A DNA stretch of 35,787 nt from an uncultured Oscillospiraceae bacterium (lineage in GTDB: Bacteria; Bacillota; Clostridia; Oscillospirales; Oscillospiraceae): assembly GCA_958436045.1 (NCBI GenBank), contig CAUBIP010000008.1, positions 1 to 35,787 of the forward strand, written 5' to 3'. The notes below the pieces were generated by a model. The model saw nothing but the letters and a program-made list of their open reading frames with translations, was not told the origin of the DNA and searched no databases. The position numbers and the translations under genes were made by a program. The number at the start of each line of letters is the position of its first letter. Positions within the stretch are counted from its first letter, which is position 1. Below, piece after piece: positions 16,685 to 24,783 of this stretch.

Positions 16685-17815
16685 ATGGCTGCCACAAAGA
16701 AAAACAACAAGATGAACGACGAAATTCGCGTGCCGCTGCAGGCACTTATTGCCCGCGGCCGCAAGGACGGGACACTGCCGATCACCGAATTGACCGCAGA
16801 ACTGGAAAAGCTGGATCTTTCTGTAGAGAAAATTGAACAGATTTATGAAATGCTTGAATCCATGGGCATCCAGCTGCTGGGCAATGAAGCGGAATTGGAT
16901 ATTGAGGACCGTTTAACAGATGACATCGATCTCTCCCAGACGGAAGAGGAACCGCTGGTTGACCCGGTGGAGCTGGCCGCAGAGTACAATCTGGACGACC
17001 CGGTCCGGATGTACCTGAAGGAGATCGGCCAGGTCAAGCTTCTGACGGCGGACGAAGAGATCGAGCTGGCCAAACGCATCTCCGAAGGGGATAAGAAAGC
17101 CAAGGACAAGCTGACCGAGGCCAACCTGCGCCTGGTCGTTTCCATTGCGAAGAAATACTCCGGGCGGGGTCTGCATATTCTGGATCTTATTCAGGAGGGC
17201 AACACCGGCCTCATCCGCGCGGTGGACAAGTTTGACTATACAAAGGGAAACAAATTCTCTACATATGCCACCTGGTGGATCCGCCAAGCCATCACCCGGG
17301 CACTGGCCGACCAAGCCAGAACGATCCGCGTGCCGGTGCATATGGTAGAGGTCATCAACAAGGCGACCCGCTGCAACCGCAAGCTGGTCCAGGAGCTGGG
17401 CCGTGAGCCGACCTTGGAGGAGATTGCGGCGGAGCTGAATCTGCCCATTGAGAAGATCATCGAGGCCAACCGGACCGCGGCGGATACCATCTCCCTGGAC
17501 ATGCCCGTTGGCGATGAGGAGGATACGACCATCGGCTCCTTCGTCGAGGATGATAACACCCCCGGCCCCGCCGATGCCACGTCCAACACGCTGCTCTCCG
17601 AGGCCCTGTCCGAAATATTGGGGACGCTGACGGACCGGGAGGCGGATGTGCTCCGGATGCGCTTTGGCATGTACGACGGCCGTACTCATACGCTGGAAGA
17701 GGTTGGCCAGATCTTTGGCGTGACGAGAGAGCGGATCCGCCAGATCGAGAATAAGGCCATCCGCAAGCTGCGGCACCCCAGCCGCGCAAAGAAAATCAAA
17801 GATTTCTATTGCTGA
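16685..17815 (+). CDS. rpoD: Primary RNA polymerase sigma factor (sigma-70/sigma-A)
   Basis: The housekeeping sigma factor, 376 residues. Region 1.2 (DPVRMYLKEIGQ) is near residue 108. Region 2 carries NLRLVVSIAKKY and the -10 recognition helix FSTYATWWIRQAI. Region 3 includes REPTLEEIAAEL. Region 4 ends with the -35-binding helix-turn-helix HTLEEVGQIFGVTRERIRQI. The N-terminal region is short, as in Gram-positive sigma-A. The ATG at 16685 is chosen; an in-frame GTG at 16676 is possible, and a longer frame from 16556 would include the promoter. Unlike the common arrangement, dnaG is not immediately upstream. Confidence 0.97.
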   Translation: MAATKKNNKMNDEIRVPLQALIARGRKDGTLPITELTAELEKLDLSVEKIEQIYEMLESMGIQLLGNEAELDIEDRLTDDIDLSQTEEEPLVDPVELAAEYNLDDPVRMYLKEIGQVKLLTADEEIELAKRISEGDKKAKDKLTEANLRLVVSIAKKYSGRGLHILDLIQEGNTGLIRAVDKFDYTKGNKFSTYATWWIRQAITRALADQARTIRVPVHMVEVINKATRCNRKLVQELGREPTLEEIAAELNLPIEKIIEANRTAADTISLDMPVGDEEDTTIGSFVEDDNTPGPADATSNTLLSEALSEILGTLTDREADVLRMRFGMYDGRTHTLEEVGQIFGVTRERIRQIENKAIRKLRHPSRAKKIKDFYC

Positions 17816-17824
17816 GGCAATATG

Positions 17825-17864
17825 CTGCCCCGGCAGGCCAGTCAAAACCGGCCTGCCGGGGCAG
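17825..17864. terminator. Bidirectional terminator between rpoD and M14 peptidase
   Basis: A perfect 15-bp GC-rich inverted repeat, CTGCCCCGGCAGGCC at 17825-17839 with 17850-17864, around a 10-nt loop. The T-rich sequence TCATTTGTTTA follows on the plus side. It lies between two converging genes and can serve both. Confidence 0.8.
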
Positions 17865-17872
17865 TCATTTGT

Positions 17873-18769
17873 TTATCCACCTGTCATGGCCAGGCATAAA
17901 ATCGGCAGCACTTGGTGATAGATCTCCGGCAGCTGCGTCAGCGGCAGGGGATTTTGGCCCAGCCCTGCCTCGACGGTAAAGCCGGGGCGGGCAAAGCGGG
18001 CGATGAACCAATCCTTGAAGCCGGCGTTGGCACTGCCGGGGGCGGGGTGCGTCAGGGAATAGCCGCTGGCGTCTGCCATTTGCTCCCCCAGGGCTTGGGC
18101 TGCCGGGTCTGCATAATCGCCATAGCGCCAATAGATCTCCTGGCCCTGGGTGTGGAGGGCCACGGTGCAATGGGGGCTGAGCTTCTCCGTCAGCGCGGCC
18201 AGGGCGGCGGTCTCCCGCTGGTCCAGCGGGGTGCGGCCCGGCCAATTGCACGGCGCGGGGCGGTCAAAGCCCAGGGCGCGCTTGATCTGTACCGCCTGGG
18301 CAAAGCCCGCAGGATAATTCAGGTTGAGATCGACGCCGCAGGCGTTGGCCTTCCAGCCGGACGGGAACGGGGTCTGCGGGAACGCAGCGGCGATGGCCCG
18401 GGCGCGGCTGTACTGCCGGGAGGCCGGACAGACTGCGCCGGTGACAAGGTCCACCCCGTCGGGATTGACCAGCGGGACGACGGAAAGCGTGACCTCCCGG
18501 TACAGCATGCGGGTCGGGATGCCCCAGAGCGGCTGCCCGGCGGCGAATGCGGCGGCGTAGTCCTCCAAGAATGCCAGCAGCACCAGTGACGTGATCCACT
18601 CGTTGGCATGATGCGCCGCTGTCAGAAGGACCCGGCGGCGGCCGCAGCCGATGCGGACATGGGTGAGCTCCCGGCCGAATTCCGTTGTGCCGATGGGGCG
18701 GCAGGCAATAAAAGCGTAGCGGCGCTGCAGGGAACGCAGCGCGGCCATGGCGCTGGCATAGGAAAACAT
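17873..18769 (-). CDS. M14 zinc carboxypeptidase, gamma-D-glutamyl-diamino acid peptidase type
   Basis: A 298-residue protein of peptidase family M14. Zinc ligands are visible as HHANEW (His-x-x-Glu) near residue 53 and ALHTQGQEIYW near 205. NPDGVD, GVDLNLNYPA and the catalytic Glu in FTVEAGLGQNPLP are also present. The last three patterns are characteristic of the ENP1/YqgT group, which cleaves between gamma-D-Glu and diaminopimelate in peptidoglycan peptides. No signal peptide is seen, so it probably recycles muropeptides inside the cell. The start at 18769 has GGAGG 8 nt upstream. It is divergent from the Nudix gene and convergent with rpoD. The exact peptide substrate is inferred. Confidence 0.87.
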   Translation of the reverse strand: MFSYASAMAALRSLQRRYAFIACRPIGTTEFGRELTHVRIGCGRRRVLLTAAHHANEWITSLVLLAFLEDYAAAFAAGQPLWGIPTRMLYREVTLSVVPLVNPDGVDLVTGAVCPASRQYSRARAIAAAFPQTPFPSGWKANACGVDLNLNYPAGFAQAVQIKRALGFDRPAPCNWPGRTPLDQRETAALAALTEKLSPHCTVALHTQGQEIYWRYGDYADPAAQALGEQMADASGYSLTHPAPGSANAGFKDWFIARFARPGFTVEAGLGQNPLPLTQLPEIYHQVLPILCLAMTGG

Positions 18770-18824
18770 GGCGAATCCCTCCTGGTTTGAACGTATGCAC
18801 CAGCCGGGCCGGTTATGCTGTGCG

Positions 18825-18853
18825 TTGACAGGCCGCCCGCGGCCTTTTATAAT
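18825..18853 (+). promoter_or_regulatory. Consensus sigma-A promoter with palindromic spacer
   Basis: A perfect TTGACA (18825-18830) and a perfect TATAAT (18848-18853) are 17 bp apart. The spacer begins with the inverted repeat GGCCGCccGCGGCC (18831-18844), an unusual GC-rich palindrome between the two boxes. The Nudix gene starts about 54 nt downstream. Confidence 0.8.
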
Positions 18854-18906
18854 GGAAGCAAACGAGCTTGGCCCGAGACCCGGGCAGCAGAAGGGACGGA
18901 GCGCGG

Positions 18907-19311
18907 ATGCTGGAGGTTGTCGCAGGGGTTTTATACCGGGAGGATGGGGCCTTTTTGGCCTGCCAGCGCCCGGCGCATAAGGCGAGGGGGCTGTGCTGGG
19001 AATTTCCCGGCGGCAAGCTGGAGCCGGGCGAGACCCTGGCCCAGGCCCTGGCCCGGGAGCTGCGAGAGGAGTTGGCGATCACGGTGCAGCCCGGGGCTGC
19101 GCTTTGGGATACGGTCTACGCGTATCCGGACGTGACGGTCCACCTGACCTTCCTGCCCGCCTGTCTGGCGGGGCAGACACCCCGGGCCCTGGAGCACCAT
19201 GCGCTGCGCTGGCTGCGCCCGGCGGAGGCGCGCCTTGCGGACTTTTGCCCGGCGGACCGGCGGTTTTTGCAGGCTCTGCAGCAGGGGCAAGCCGTTCTGC
19301 CGGGGCCATAG
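18907..19311 (+). CDS. Nudix hydrolase, MutT-like
   Basis: A 134-residue Nudix enzyme, probably removing oxidised nucleotides such as 8-oxo-dGTP. The start resembles MutT (MLEVVAGVLY), and WEFPGGKLEPGE begins the Nudix box, which continues as ALARELREELAI. The usual Gly near the end of the box is replaced by Ala. The short C-terminal part (LRWLRPAEARLADFCPADR) also follows the MutT plan. The ATG at 18907 follows GGAG by 5 nt; a longer frame from 18868 has no ribosome site. A strong consensus promoter precedes it. Confidence 0.88.
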   Translation: MLEVVAGVLYREDGAFLACQRPAHKARGLCWEFPGGKLEPGETLAQALARELREELAITVQPGAALWDTVYAYPDVTVHLTFLPACLAGQTPRALEHHALRWLRPAEARLADFCPADRRFLQALQQGQAVLPGP

Positions 19312-19331
19312 CGCGCCTCCGCCTGCGGCGC

Positions 19332-19352
19332 AGCAAATGGGGTTTGCTTTTT
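19332..19352 (+). terminator. Possible weak terminator after Nudix gene
   Basis: AGCAAA (19332-19337) and TTTGCT (19343-19348) can pair around TGGGG and are followed by five T residues. The stem is only 6 bp. The same bases could instead be a -35 (TTGCTT 19344-19349) with TAAAGT (19367-19372) at 17-bp spacing for the next gene. Confidence 0.35.
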
Positions 19353-19401
19353 GGCTGCAAATGCAGTAAAGTGATAGCAGCGTGGCCTGCTGCCGCATAG
19401 G

Positions 19402-19812
19402 ATGCAGCGGGGTGATGCAATGGGCTGGAAGATCGCCTGCTGCGTGCTGCTTGCCGCGGCGCTTGTTGGTTTTTTGCAATGGTGCAAACGGAAGCTGCTG
19501 TTTCCGATGCCGCTGGCGGGTTATTTTGTGTTGGCCCCGAAGCAGCTAGACGCCGGGCGGCTGGAGCAGCAGCTGCGCTGCTGCCGTTGGCTGCGGCAGA
19601 TGGGCCTGCTCCGGGCGAGGACGGTCATCGTGGCAGATGACCTGCTCCCGGCGCAGCAACCGCTGCTGGATGCGCTGCAGCGGCAGGGGTTGGCGGATGA
19701 GATCTTGCTTTGGGAAGCCTTTTCCCGCATGAGAACGATAGATTGGGGCAGAGAGAATGCGACAGCAACAGGAGCTGCTGCGGGGGACCGTGAACGCAGT
19801 GGTGTTTTATAA
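19402..19812 (+). CDS. Small single-pass membrane protein, unknown function
   Basis: A 136-residue protein that I do not recognise. Residues 8-25 form a hydrophobic helix (WKIACCVLLAAALVGFL) followed by the basic CKRKLL, so it should be held in the membrane with the rest inside. The middle (LEQQLRCCRWLRQMGLLRAR, then VIVADDLLPAQQPLLDALQ) resembles a small Rossmann-like strand-helix unit. A second start at 19420 (MGWKIACC) is equally possible. The last 56 nt overlap recD2, and the final ~18 residues look like a readthrough of its start region, so the functional protein may effectively end near FSRMRTIDWG. Base composition matches the neighbours. Confidence 0.6.
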   Translation: MQRGDAMGWKIACCVLLAAALVGFLQWCKRKLLFPMPLAGYFVLAPKQLDAGRLEQQLRCCRWLRQMGLLRARTVIVADDLLPAQQPLLDALQRQGLADEILLWEAFSRMRTIDWGRENATATGAAAGDRERSGVL

Positions 19813-21961
19813 CGCGGAGAACGGCTATTGCGTGCTGCGGCTGCAGTGCGAGGACGGCGAATTGACCAATGTGGTCGGGATGATCCCCATGCCGGTCGTC
19901 GGCGAGCGGCTGCTCATCACCGGTCATTGGGTCAGCCACAATACCTATGGCCGCCAGTTTGAGGCCGAGTTTCTGGAGCGTCTGATGCCCGAGACCCGAC
20001 GGGAGATTGAGGCGTATCTTGCCTCCGGCGCCCTCAAGGGCGTCGGGGTCAAGACGGCACACCGGATCGTCCAGCTCTTTGGGGAGCGGGCGCTGGAGGT
20101 CCTGGAAAAGGAGCCGGAGCAGCTGACGCAGACCACGGGCATTACGGCCAAAAAGGCTGCCCAGCTCTCCAGCGCGTTCCAGAAGCAATCCGGCATCCGC
20201 CGTCTGGTCGAATATCTGTGCGTCAACGGTCTGCCGGCGGAGCTGGCGGTGCGGACGTACCGGCTCTTTGGCCCGGAGTCGCTGGAGGTACTGCAGGAGG
20301 ACCCGTATGTCCTGACCCGACCGGAGATTGGCGCGGGCTTTGCCGCTGTCGACGCCTTTGCCCTGCGCTGCGGCGTGGCACCGGACGACGCCCGCCGCAT
20401 TGAAGCGGGGACGATTTTTGAACTGACGTATAATCTGCGGGGCGGCCATGTCTTTTTGCCGCTGGACAAGCTCTGCGCGGCCACGGCGGCGATGCTCCAG
20501 CAGCCCCCGGAATCGGTCCAGGAGGCAGCGGTCTGCCTGCTGGAGGGCGGGCAGCTGGTGCTGCGGCAGATCGCCGGGCTGCAGGCCGTGTACCTGCCGG
20601 AGTATTATGACGCGGAGACCGCGATCTGCCAGCGCATCCGGTCGATGGCCAAGCGTAAGCCGGACCAGTGCCCGGGCAAGGGCCTGCTGCAGCAGGTGCA
20701 GCAGGAGGCGGGGATGGTCTATGGCGCGGAGCAGCGCGCCGCCATCGAAGCGGCGGCAGAGCACCAGCTTCTGCTGCTCACTGGCGGCCCCGGCACCGGC
20801 AAGACGACGACGCTGACGGCGATCCTGCATTTGTTTGAGCATATGGGACTTGCCACGCAGTTGGCGGCCCCGACGGGCCGGGCGGCCAAGCGCCTGTCCG
20901 AGGTGACAGGCCATGAGGCTGTGACGATCCACCGCCTGCTGGAGGCAGGCATCGACCCGGAGACAGGGTGCATGGCCTTTGTCCGGAACGGCGGGAATCC
21001 CTTGAAGCTGGGCGCGCTCATTGTGGACGAAATGTCCATGGTGGATTTGCTGCTGATGCAGTCGCTGCTGGAGGCGCTGCCCCTGGCCTGCCGCCTTGTT
21101 TTGGTGGGCGACCCGGATCAGCTGCCCAGCGTGGGTGCGGGCAATGTCTTTTCTGACCTGCTGCGCAGCGGCGTGGTCTGCACGGCGCGGCTGACGGAAA
21201 TCTATCGCCAGGCCCGCCAGAGCCTGATCGTCATGAATGCCCACGCGGTCAACGAAGGGCGTCTGCCGGAGCTGGGGGCCAAGGACCGGGACTTTTTCTT
21301 TCTCCGCCGCCTCGACAGCGAGCGCCTGGTCAAGACGGTCCAGGACCTCTGCGTCCGCCGCCTGCCGCAGAATCTTGGCATCGACCCGAAGAATATCCAG
21401 GTCCTGAGCCCGACCCGCAAGGGCCCCACCGGGACCTATGAGCTCAATTGCCAGCTTCAGGCGGTCCTCAATCCGCCCCAGGAGACGAAAAAAGAGAAAA
21501 AATATGGTGCGTTTTGCTTCCGGGAGGGCGACCGGGTGATGCAAATCCGCAATAATTATGATATACTATGGACAAAAGAGGGCGAGGCCCAGGTCGGCGC
21601 CGGTATTTTTAACGGCGATATCGGCACGATTCAGGAGATCTCCTTCCGCGACGAATGTATGCGCATCGCCTTTGACGACCGCTTGGCCGAGTACAGTTTC
21701 ACCCTGTTGCAGGATCTGGAGCTGGCCTATGCGATGACGGTTCATAAAAGCCAGGGCAGCGAGTACCAGGCAGTTATCTTGTCGGTCCTGCAGGGCTCAA
21801 AGTACCTGCTCTCGCGCAATGTGCTCTATACTGCGCTGACCCGGGCCCGGCAGCTGCTGATCCTGATCGGCTCTGAAGAGGTCGTCGCTCAGATGACGGC
21901 CAACAATGTGCAGCAGCGCCGCTACAGTGGCCTCAAGCTGCGCCTGCAAAAGGAGGAATAA
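19757..21961 (+). CDS. recD2: ATP-dependent 5'-3' DNA helicase RecD2
   Basis: A superfamily 1B helicase of 734 residues, the RecBC-independent form found in Gram-positives and Deinococcus, involved in DNA repair and fork maintenance. The N-terminal extension typical of RecD2 is present: an OB-like segment from LLRGTVNAVVFYNAENGY, then a helix-hairpin-helix region with LKGVGVKTAHRIV and TTGITAKKAAQL. The motor has Walker A LTGGPGTGKTTT near 341, Walker B VDEMSMVD near 422, GDPDQLPSVGAG, and the C-terminal YAMTVHKSQGSEY and YTALTRARQ. The start is fixed by homology of the first residues; its ribosome site is only AGAGAG. It overlaps the upstream small gene by 56 nt, and comF follows after 3 nt. 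Confidence 0.95.
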   Translation: MRQQQELLRGTVNAVVFYNAENGYCVLRLQCEDGELTNVVGMIPMPVVGERLLITGHWVSHNTYGRQFEAEFLERLMPETRREIEAYLASGALKGVGVKTAHRIVQLFGERALEVLEKEPEQLTQTTGITAKKAAQLSSAFQKQSGIRRLVEYLCVNGLPAELAVRTYRLFGPESLEVLQEDPYVLTRPEIGAGFAAVDAFALRCGVAPDDARRIEAGTIFELTYNLRGGHVFLPLDKLCAATAAMLQQPPESVQEAAVCLLEGGQLVLRQIAGLQAVYLPEYYDAETAICQRIRSMAKRKPDQCPGKGLLQQVQQEAGMVYGAEQRAAIEAAAEHQLLLLTGGPGTGKTTTLTAILHLFEHMGLATQLAAPTGRAAKRLSEVTGHEAVTIHRLLEAGIDPETGCMAFVRNGGNPLKLGALIVDEMSMVDLLLMQSLLEALPLACRLVLVGDPDQLPSVGAGNVFSDLLRSGVVCTARLTEIYRQARQSLIVMNAHAVNEGRLPELGAKDRDFFFLRRLDSERLVKTVQDLCVRRLPQNLGIDPKNIQVLSPTRKGPTGTYELNCQLQAVLNPPQETKKEKKYGAFCFREGDRVMQIRNNYDILWTKEGEAQVGAGIFNGDIGTIQEISFRDECMRIAFDDRLAEYSFTLLQDLELAYAMTVHKSQGSEYQAVILSVLQGSKYLLSRNVLYTALTRARQLLILIGSEEVVAQMTANNVQQRRYSGLKLRLQKEE

Positions 21962-21964
21962 GGG

Positions 21965-22612
21965 ATGCTGCTGTTGGAGGCGCTGCTGGAGCTGCTCTAT
22001 CCCAGCAAGTGCGTCCTGTGTGGCAAGCTGCTTGATGGGAATGAGACAAATCTTTGCAGCAGCTGCCGCAGAGCGCTGCAGCCCTTTACCGGCAAGGCGG
22101 CCAAGCCTGCGCTGACGAGCAGTGTCACCGTGGCCTATGCCTATGAGGACCCGCTGCGGCAGTCACTGCTGCGCTATAAATTTCAGGGCCGCTCCTACTA
22201 TGCGGGCGCGTACGGCGCGATGCTGGGGATGCAGATTCTGCGGGAGCATTTGGAGTTTGACGTGATCACCTGGGTGCCTGTCAGCAGAAAGCGCCGCCGG
22301 AAGCGGGGCTATGACCAGGCGGAGCTCCTGGCGAAGGCGACCGCCCGGGAGCTGGGCCGCCGCGCGGAGCCGCTTTTGGAGAAATTCCGCGATATCCCGC
22401 CCCAATCCGGCATTCAAGACGCTGCCCGGCGACGGGCAAACGTGCTGGGTGTCTACCGGATGCGGCCGGGCGCTGCGGTGCAGGGGAAGCGGGTTTTACT
22501 GATTGATGATATTTTGACCACTGGCGCGACCTTGGGCGAGGCCGCCCGGGTGCTGATGCAAGCAGGCGCCGGTGAGGTACAGGTGGCCGTCCTGGCGGCG
22601 GCGCGCAAATAG
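21965..22612 (+). CDS. comF: ComF-family phosphoribosyltransferase-like protein
   Basis: A 215-residue ComF/GntX-family protein. An N-terminal zinc ribbon has Cys16, Cys19, Cys31 and Cys34. A phosphoribosyltransferase-type domain has the PRPP-loop motif VLLIDDILTTGATL near residue 175 and the preceding RKRGYDQAELLA. ComF acts in DNA uptake during transformation in Bacillus. No other competence gene is in the window, so competence itself is not shown. GGAGG at the end of recD2 serves as ribosome site, and mreB follows 9 nt later, indicating a recD2-comF-mreB transcription unit. Confidence 0.92.
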   Translation: MLLLEALLELLYPSKCVLCGKLLDGNETNLCSSCRRALQPFTGKAAKPALTSSVTVAYAYEDPLRQSLLRYKFQGRSYYAGAYGAMLGMQILREHLEFDVITWVPVSRKRRRKRGYDQAELLAKATARELGRRAEPLLEKFRDIPPQSGIQDAARRRANVLGVYRMRPGAAVQGKRVLLIDDILTTGATLGEAARVLMQAGAGEVQVAVLAAARK

Positions 22613-22621
22613 GAGGTTCCA

Positions 22622-23650
22622 ATGGCATTTTTTTCCAGAGATTTGGGCGTTGATCTGGGCACGACCAACGTTTTGATTTATGCAGAAGGCAAGGGCATCG
22701 TTCTGCGGGAGCCGTCCGTCGTGGCGGTGGATAAGATCACCGGCAAGGTGCTGCAGGTGGGCTCTGCCGCCCGCAATATGCTGGGCAGGACGCCGGGCAA
22801 CGTCGTCGCGATGCGGCCGCTGCGGGAGGGCGTCATCTCGGATTACGACATGACCGAGAAGATGCTGGCGGCATTTTTCCAGAAGATCATGCGCTACGCG
22901 CTGGTCAAGCCCCGGGTCATCGTCTGCGTGCCCAGCGGCGTCACCGAAGTTGAGGAGCGGGCGGTCATCCAGTCGGCCATGGAGGCTGGCGCCCGCCGGG
23001 TCTATCTGATCGAAGAGCCTCTGGCCGCTGCGCTGGGTGCAAATCTCGATGTCAGCGGCCCCGATGGCCACATGGTTGTGGACATCGGCGGCGGCACGAC
23101 GGACATCGCTGTTCTGACGATGAACGGCGTAGCCGTCTCCTCGTCCATCACGACGGCGGGCGACACATTTGACGACATTATTATGCGGTATCTGCGCCGC
23201 CGCCATGGTATGATCATCGGGGAAAATCTGGCAGAGGAGATCAAAATGACCATCGGCTGCGTCCGGGAGCGCCCGGAGGCCAAGATGGAGGTCAAGGGCC
23301 GCGACGCCAAGACGGGCCTTGCCAAGACGGCGACGGTCGATTCCTCGGAGATGCTGGACGTGCTGCGCCGCCCAGCCCGGATCATTGCCGATGAAGTGCT
23401 GACGGTCCTGGAGCGGACCTCGCCGGAGCTGGTGGCGGATATCTCCCGCAACGGCATCGTGATGACCGGCGGCGGCAGTCAGCTCTGGGGCATGGATCAG
23501 ATGATCGCAGAGCGGACGAATATGGCCTGTACCATCGCAGAGGACCCGGATTCCTGCGTGGCCTATGGCTGCGGCAAGAGCCTGGCCTGGATCAACCATA
23601 TGCTGGAGGGGACGATCAACCTGGCCCGCCGGAAACTGCTCAAGGATTAA
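22622..23650 (+). CDS. Rod-shape-determining actin homologue MreB/Mbl
   Basis: A 342-residue bacterial actin that directs lateral wall synthesis. Nucleotide-binding motifs are clear: DLGVDLGTTNVLIY at residues 7-20, the second phosphate motif VVDIGGGTTDIAVL near 157, and the adenosine motif VMTGGGSQLWG near 280. The start MAFFSRDLGVDLGT, with its short amphipathic N terminus, fits membrane association. mreC and mreD do not follow, which favours an Mbl-like paralogue over the classical mreBCD gene. AGGAGG precedes the ATG, and a strong terminator ends the unit. Confidence 0.93.
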   Translation: MAFFSRDLGVDLGTTNVLIYAEGKGIVLREPSVVAVDKITGKVLQVGSAARNMLGRTPGNVVAMRPLREGVISDYDMTEKMLAAFFQKIMRYALVKPRVIVCVPSGVTEVEERAVIQSAMEAGARRVYLIEEPLAAALGANLDVSGPDGHMVVDIGGGTTDIAVLTMNGVAVSSSITTAGDTFDDIIMRYLRRRHGMIIGENLAEEIKMTIGCVRERPEAKMEVKGRDAKTGLAKTATVDSSEMLDVLRRPARIIADEVLTVLERTSPELVADISRNGIVMTGGGSQLWGMDQMIAERTNMACTIAEDPDSCVAYGCGKSLAWINHMLEGTINLARRKLLKD

Positions 23651-23667
23651 GCTCTGCAGGATCTTTC

Positions 23668-23713
23668 CCGGCAGCAGCGGCAGAGAAGCATTTGCCGCTG
23701 CTGCCGGATTTTT
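23668..23713 (+). terminator. Intrinsic terminator of recD2-comF-mreB unit
   Basis: A perfect 15-bp stem, CCGGCAGCAGCGGCA (23668-23682) with 23693-23707, around a 10-nt loop and followed by ATTTTT. Confidence 0.9.
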
Positions 23714-23734
23714 CATGCGCTGGAGGGGGAAGCG

Positions 23735-24187
23735 ATGAACCAGTTTAAGGACCGCCGCCTGCGAGCACTGCTGCTGTGCTACGGCGTCGTGCTGCTGTAT
23801 CTTCTTTATTTGCAACGCCTGCCGGGGCAGGCGTTTGCGGGGCGTGTTAATCTGGTGCCCGGGCAGACGCTGCGGACCTATGGCCGGGCGGCCTGGTTCG
23901 GCCTGCAGGCCCATCGCCCGTCGCTGCTGCGCTACGCCGCCGGAAATCTGGCGGGGAACCTGGCGCTGTTTTTTCCCGCCGGGCTGCTGCTGCCGGCGCG
24001 CTTTCCGGTGCTGCGAAAGTTTTGGCGCTTTTTTGGCGTCCTGGCCGGGTCGGTCGCTCTGGTCGAGGTGCTGCAGTGGGTGACGGGGCTGGGTGCTTGC
24101 GATATTGACGACTGGCTCATCAATCTGCCCGGCAGCCTGTGCGGCTTTGCACTCTGGCGGCGATTTTTTGGTAAAACGTCAGTATGA
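23735..24187 (+). CDS. VanZ-like family membrane protein
   Basis: A 150-residue protein with four hydrophobic segments at about 10-28, 65-87, 97-117 and 125-143. The VanZ-family pattern is visible: NLVPGQTLR, NLAGNLALFFPAGLLLP, VALVEVLQW and CDIDDWLINLPGSLCG. VanZ of Tn1546 gives low-level teicoplanin resistance, but most chromosomal VanZ-like proteins have no assigned function, and no other van genes are present. Resistance should not be inferred. The start follows GGAGGGGAAGCG and lies just after a strong terminator. Confidence 0.87.
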   Translation: MNQFKDRRLRALLLCYGVVLLYLLYLQRLPGQAFAGRVNLVPGQTLRTYGRAAWFGLQAHRPSLLRYAAGNLAGNLALFFPAGLLLPARFPVLRKFWRFFGVLAGSVALVEVLQWVTGLGACDIDDWLINLPGSLCGFALWRRFFGKTSV

Positions 24188-24188
24188 C

Positions 24189-24217
24189 TGGAAATTTCTG
24201 CCGTATTGTGGTATAAT
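24189..24217 (+). promoter_or_regulatory. Promoter of pyrophosphatase gene
   Basis: Perfect TATAAT (24212-24217) with TG one base upstream (extended -10). A weak -35 TGGAAA (24189-24194) lies at 17-bp spacing, about 60 nt before the coding start. Confidence 0.6.
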
Positions 24218-24275
24218 AAATGAAATAGGTACGCTTATTGTGCCTGAAATGATCGCCCTGTCAGGAGGAGATGCC

Positions 24276-24758
24276 ATGCGCATTGTAGAAGCAAGAATCG
24301 AAATCCCCATGGGGAGCCAAAATAAGTATGAAGTGGATGAGAAAACCGGCAAGATCAAGCTGGACCGGGTGCTTTACTCCGCAGCCTTTTACCCGATGGA
24401 GTACGGCTTTGTGGAAAATACCCTGAGTGAGGACGGCGACGCGCTGGATATCATGGTCATGACCTCCGCGCCCACGTTCCCGGGGTGCTATATCGACAGT
24501 GTCATCATCGGCGGCTTTGATATGATCGACTGCGGCCAGGAGGATACGAAGATCCTGGCTGTCAATATGGGCGACCCCCGGTATGCACATATCAAGAGCA
24601 TCGAGGATCTGCCGCCCCATACGATGAAGGAGCTGGAAAATTTTTTCTCGACGTATAAGACGCTGCAGGAGAAGGAGACCCGCGTACTGGGCTTTTTTGA
24701 CGAAGCCGAGGCGTGTAAACGCTTGGACGCGGCCATCCTACGCTATCGGCAGCGGTAA
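24276..24758 (+). CDS. ppa: Inorganic pyrophosphatase, family I
   Basis: A soluble 160-residue enzyme that hydrolyses pyrophosphate and pulls biosynthetic reactions forward. It keeps the family I pattern: EIPMGSQNKYEVDEKTG, FYPMEYGFVENTLSEDGDAL with the metal-binding DGDALD, the downstream GQEDTKILAV, and HIKSIEDLP. The start is the ATG at 24276, set by AGGAGGAG at 24263-24270 and by homology (MRIVEARIEIP). The frame extends upstream into vanZ, but the promoter lies between. The flavodiiron gene follows after 25 nt, probably in the same transcript. Confidence 0.95.
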   Translation: MRIVEARIEIPMGSQNKYEVDEKTGKIKLDRVLYSAAFYPMEYGFVENTLSEDGDALDIMVMTSAPTFPGCYIDSVIIGGFDMIDCGQEDTKILAVNMGDPRYAHIKSIEDLPPHTMKELENFFSTYKTLQEKETRVLGFFDEAEACKRLDAAILRYRQR

Positions 24759-24783
24759 AGAAACCAGAATGGAGGGGTAATCA

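Noticed and set aside
19625..21544. Minus-strand open frame of 639 codons opposite recD2
   Set aside because: It mirrors the recD2 coding frame, has no recognisable domain, and recD2 motifs are unequivocal.
22496..23914. Minus-strand open frame of 472 codons opposite comF, mreB and vanZ
   Set aside because: It spans three real genes and two intergenic regions including a terminator; the translation is Arg/His-rich without family features.
23735..24187. Glycopeptide resistance gene vanZ
   Set aside because: Only the broad VanZ-like family is supported; no other van genes are present, so a resistance role is not claimed.
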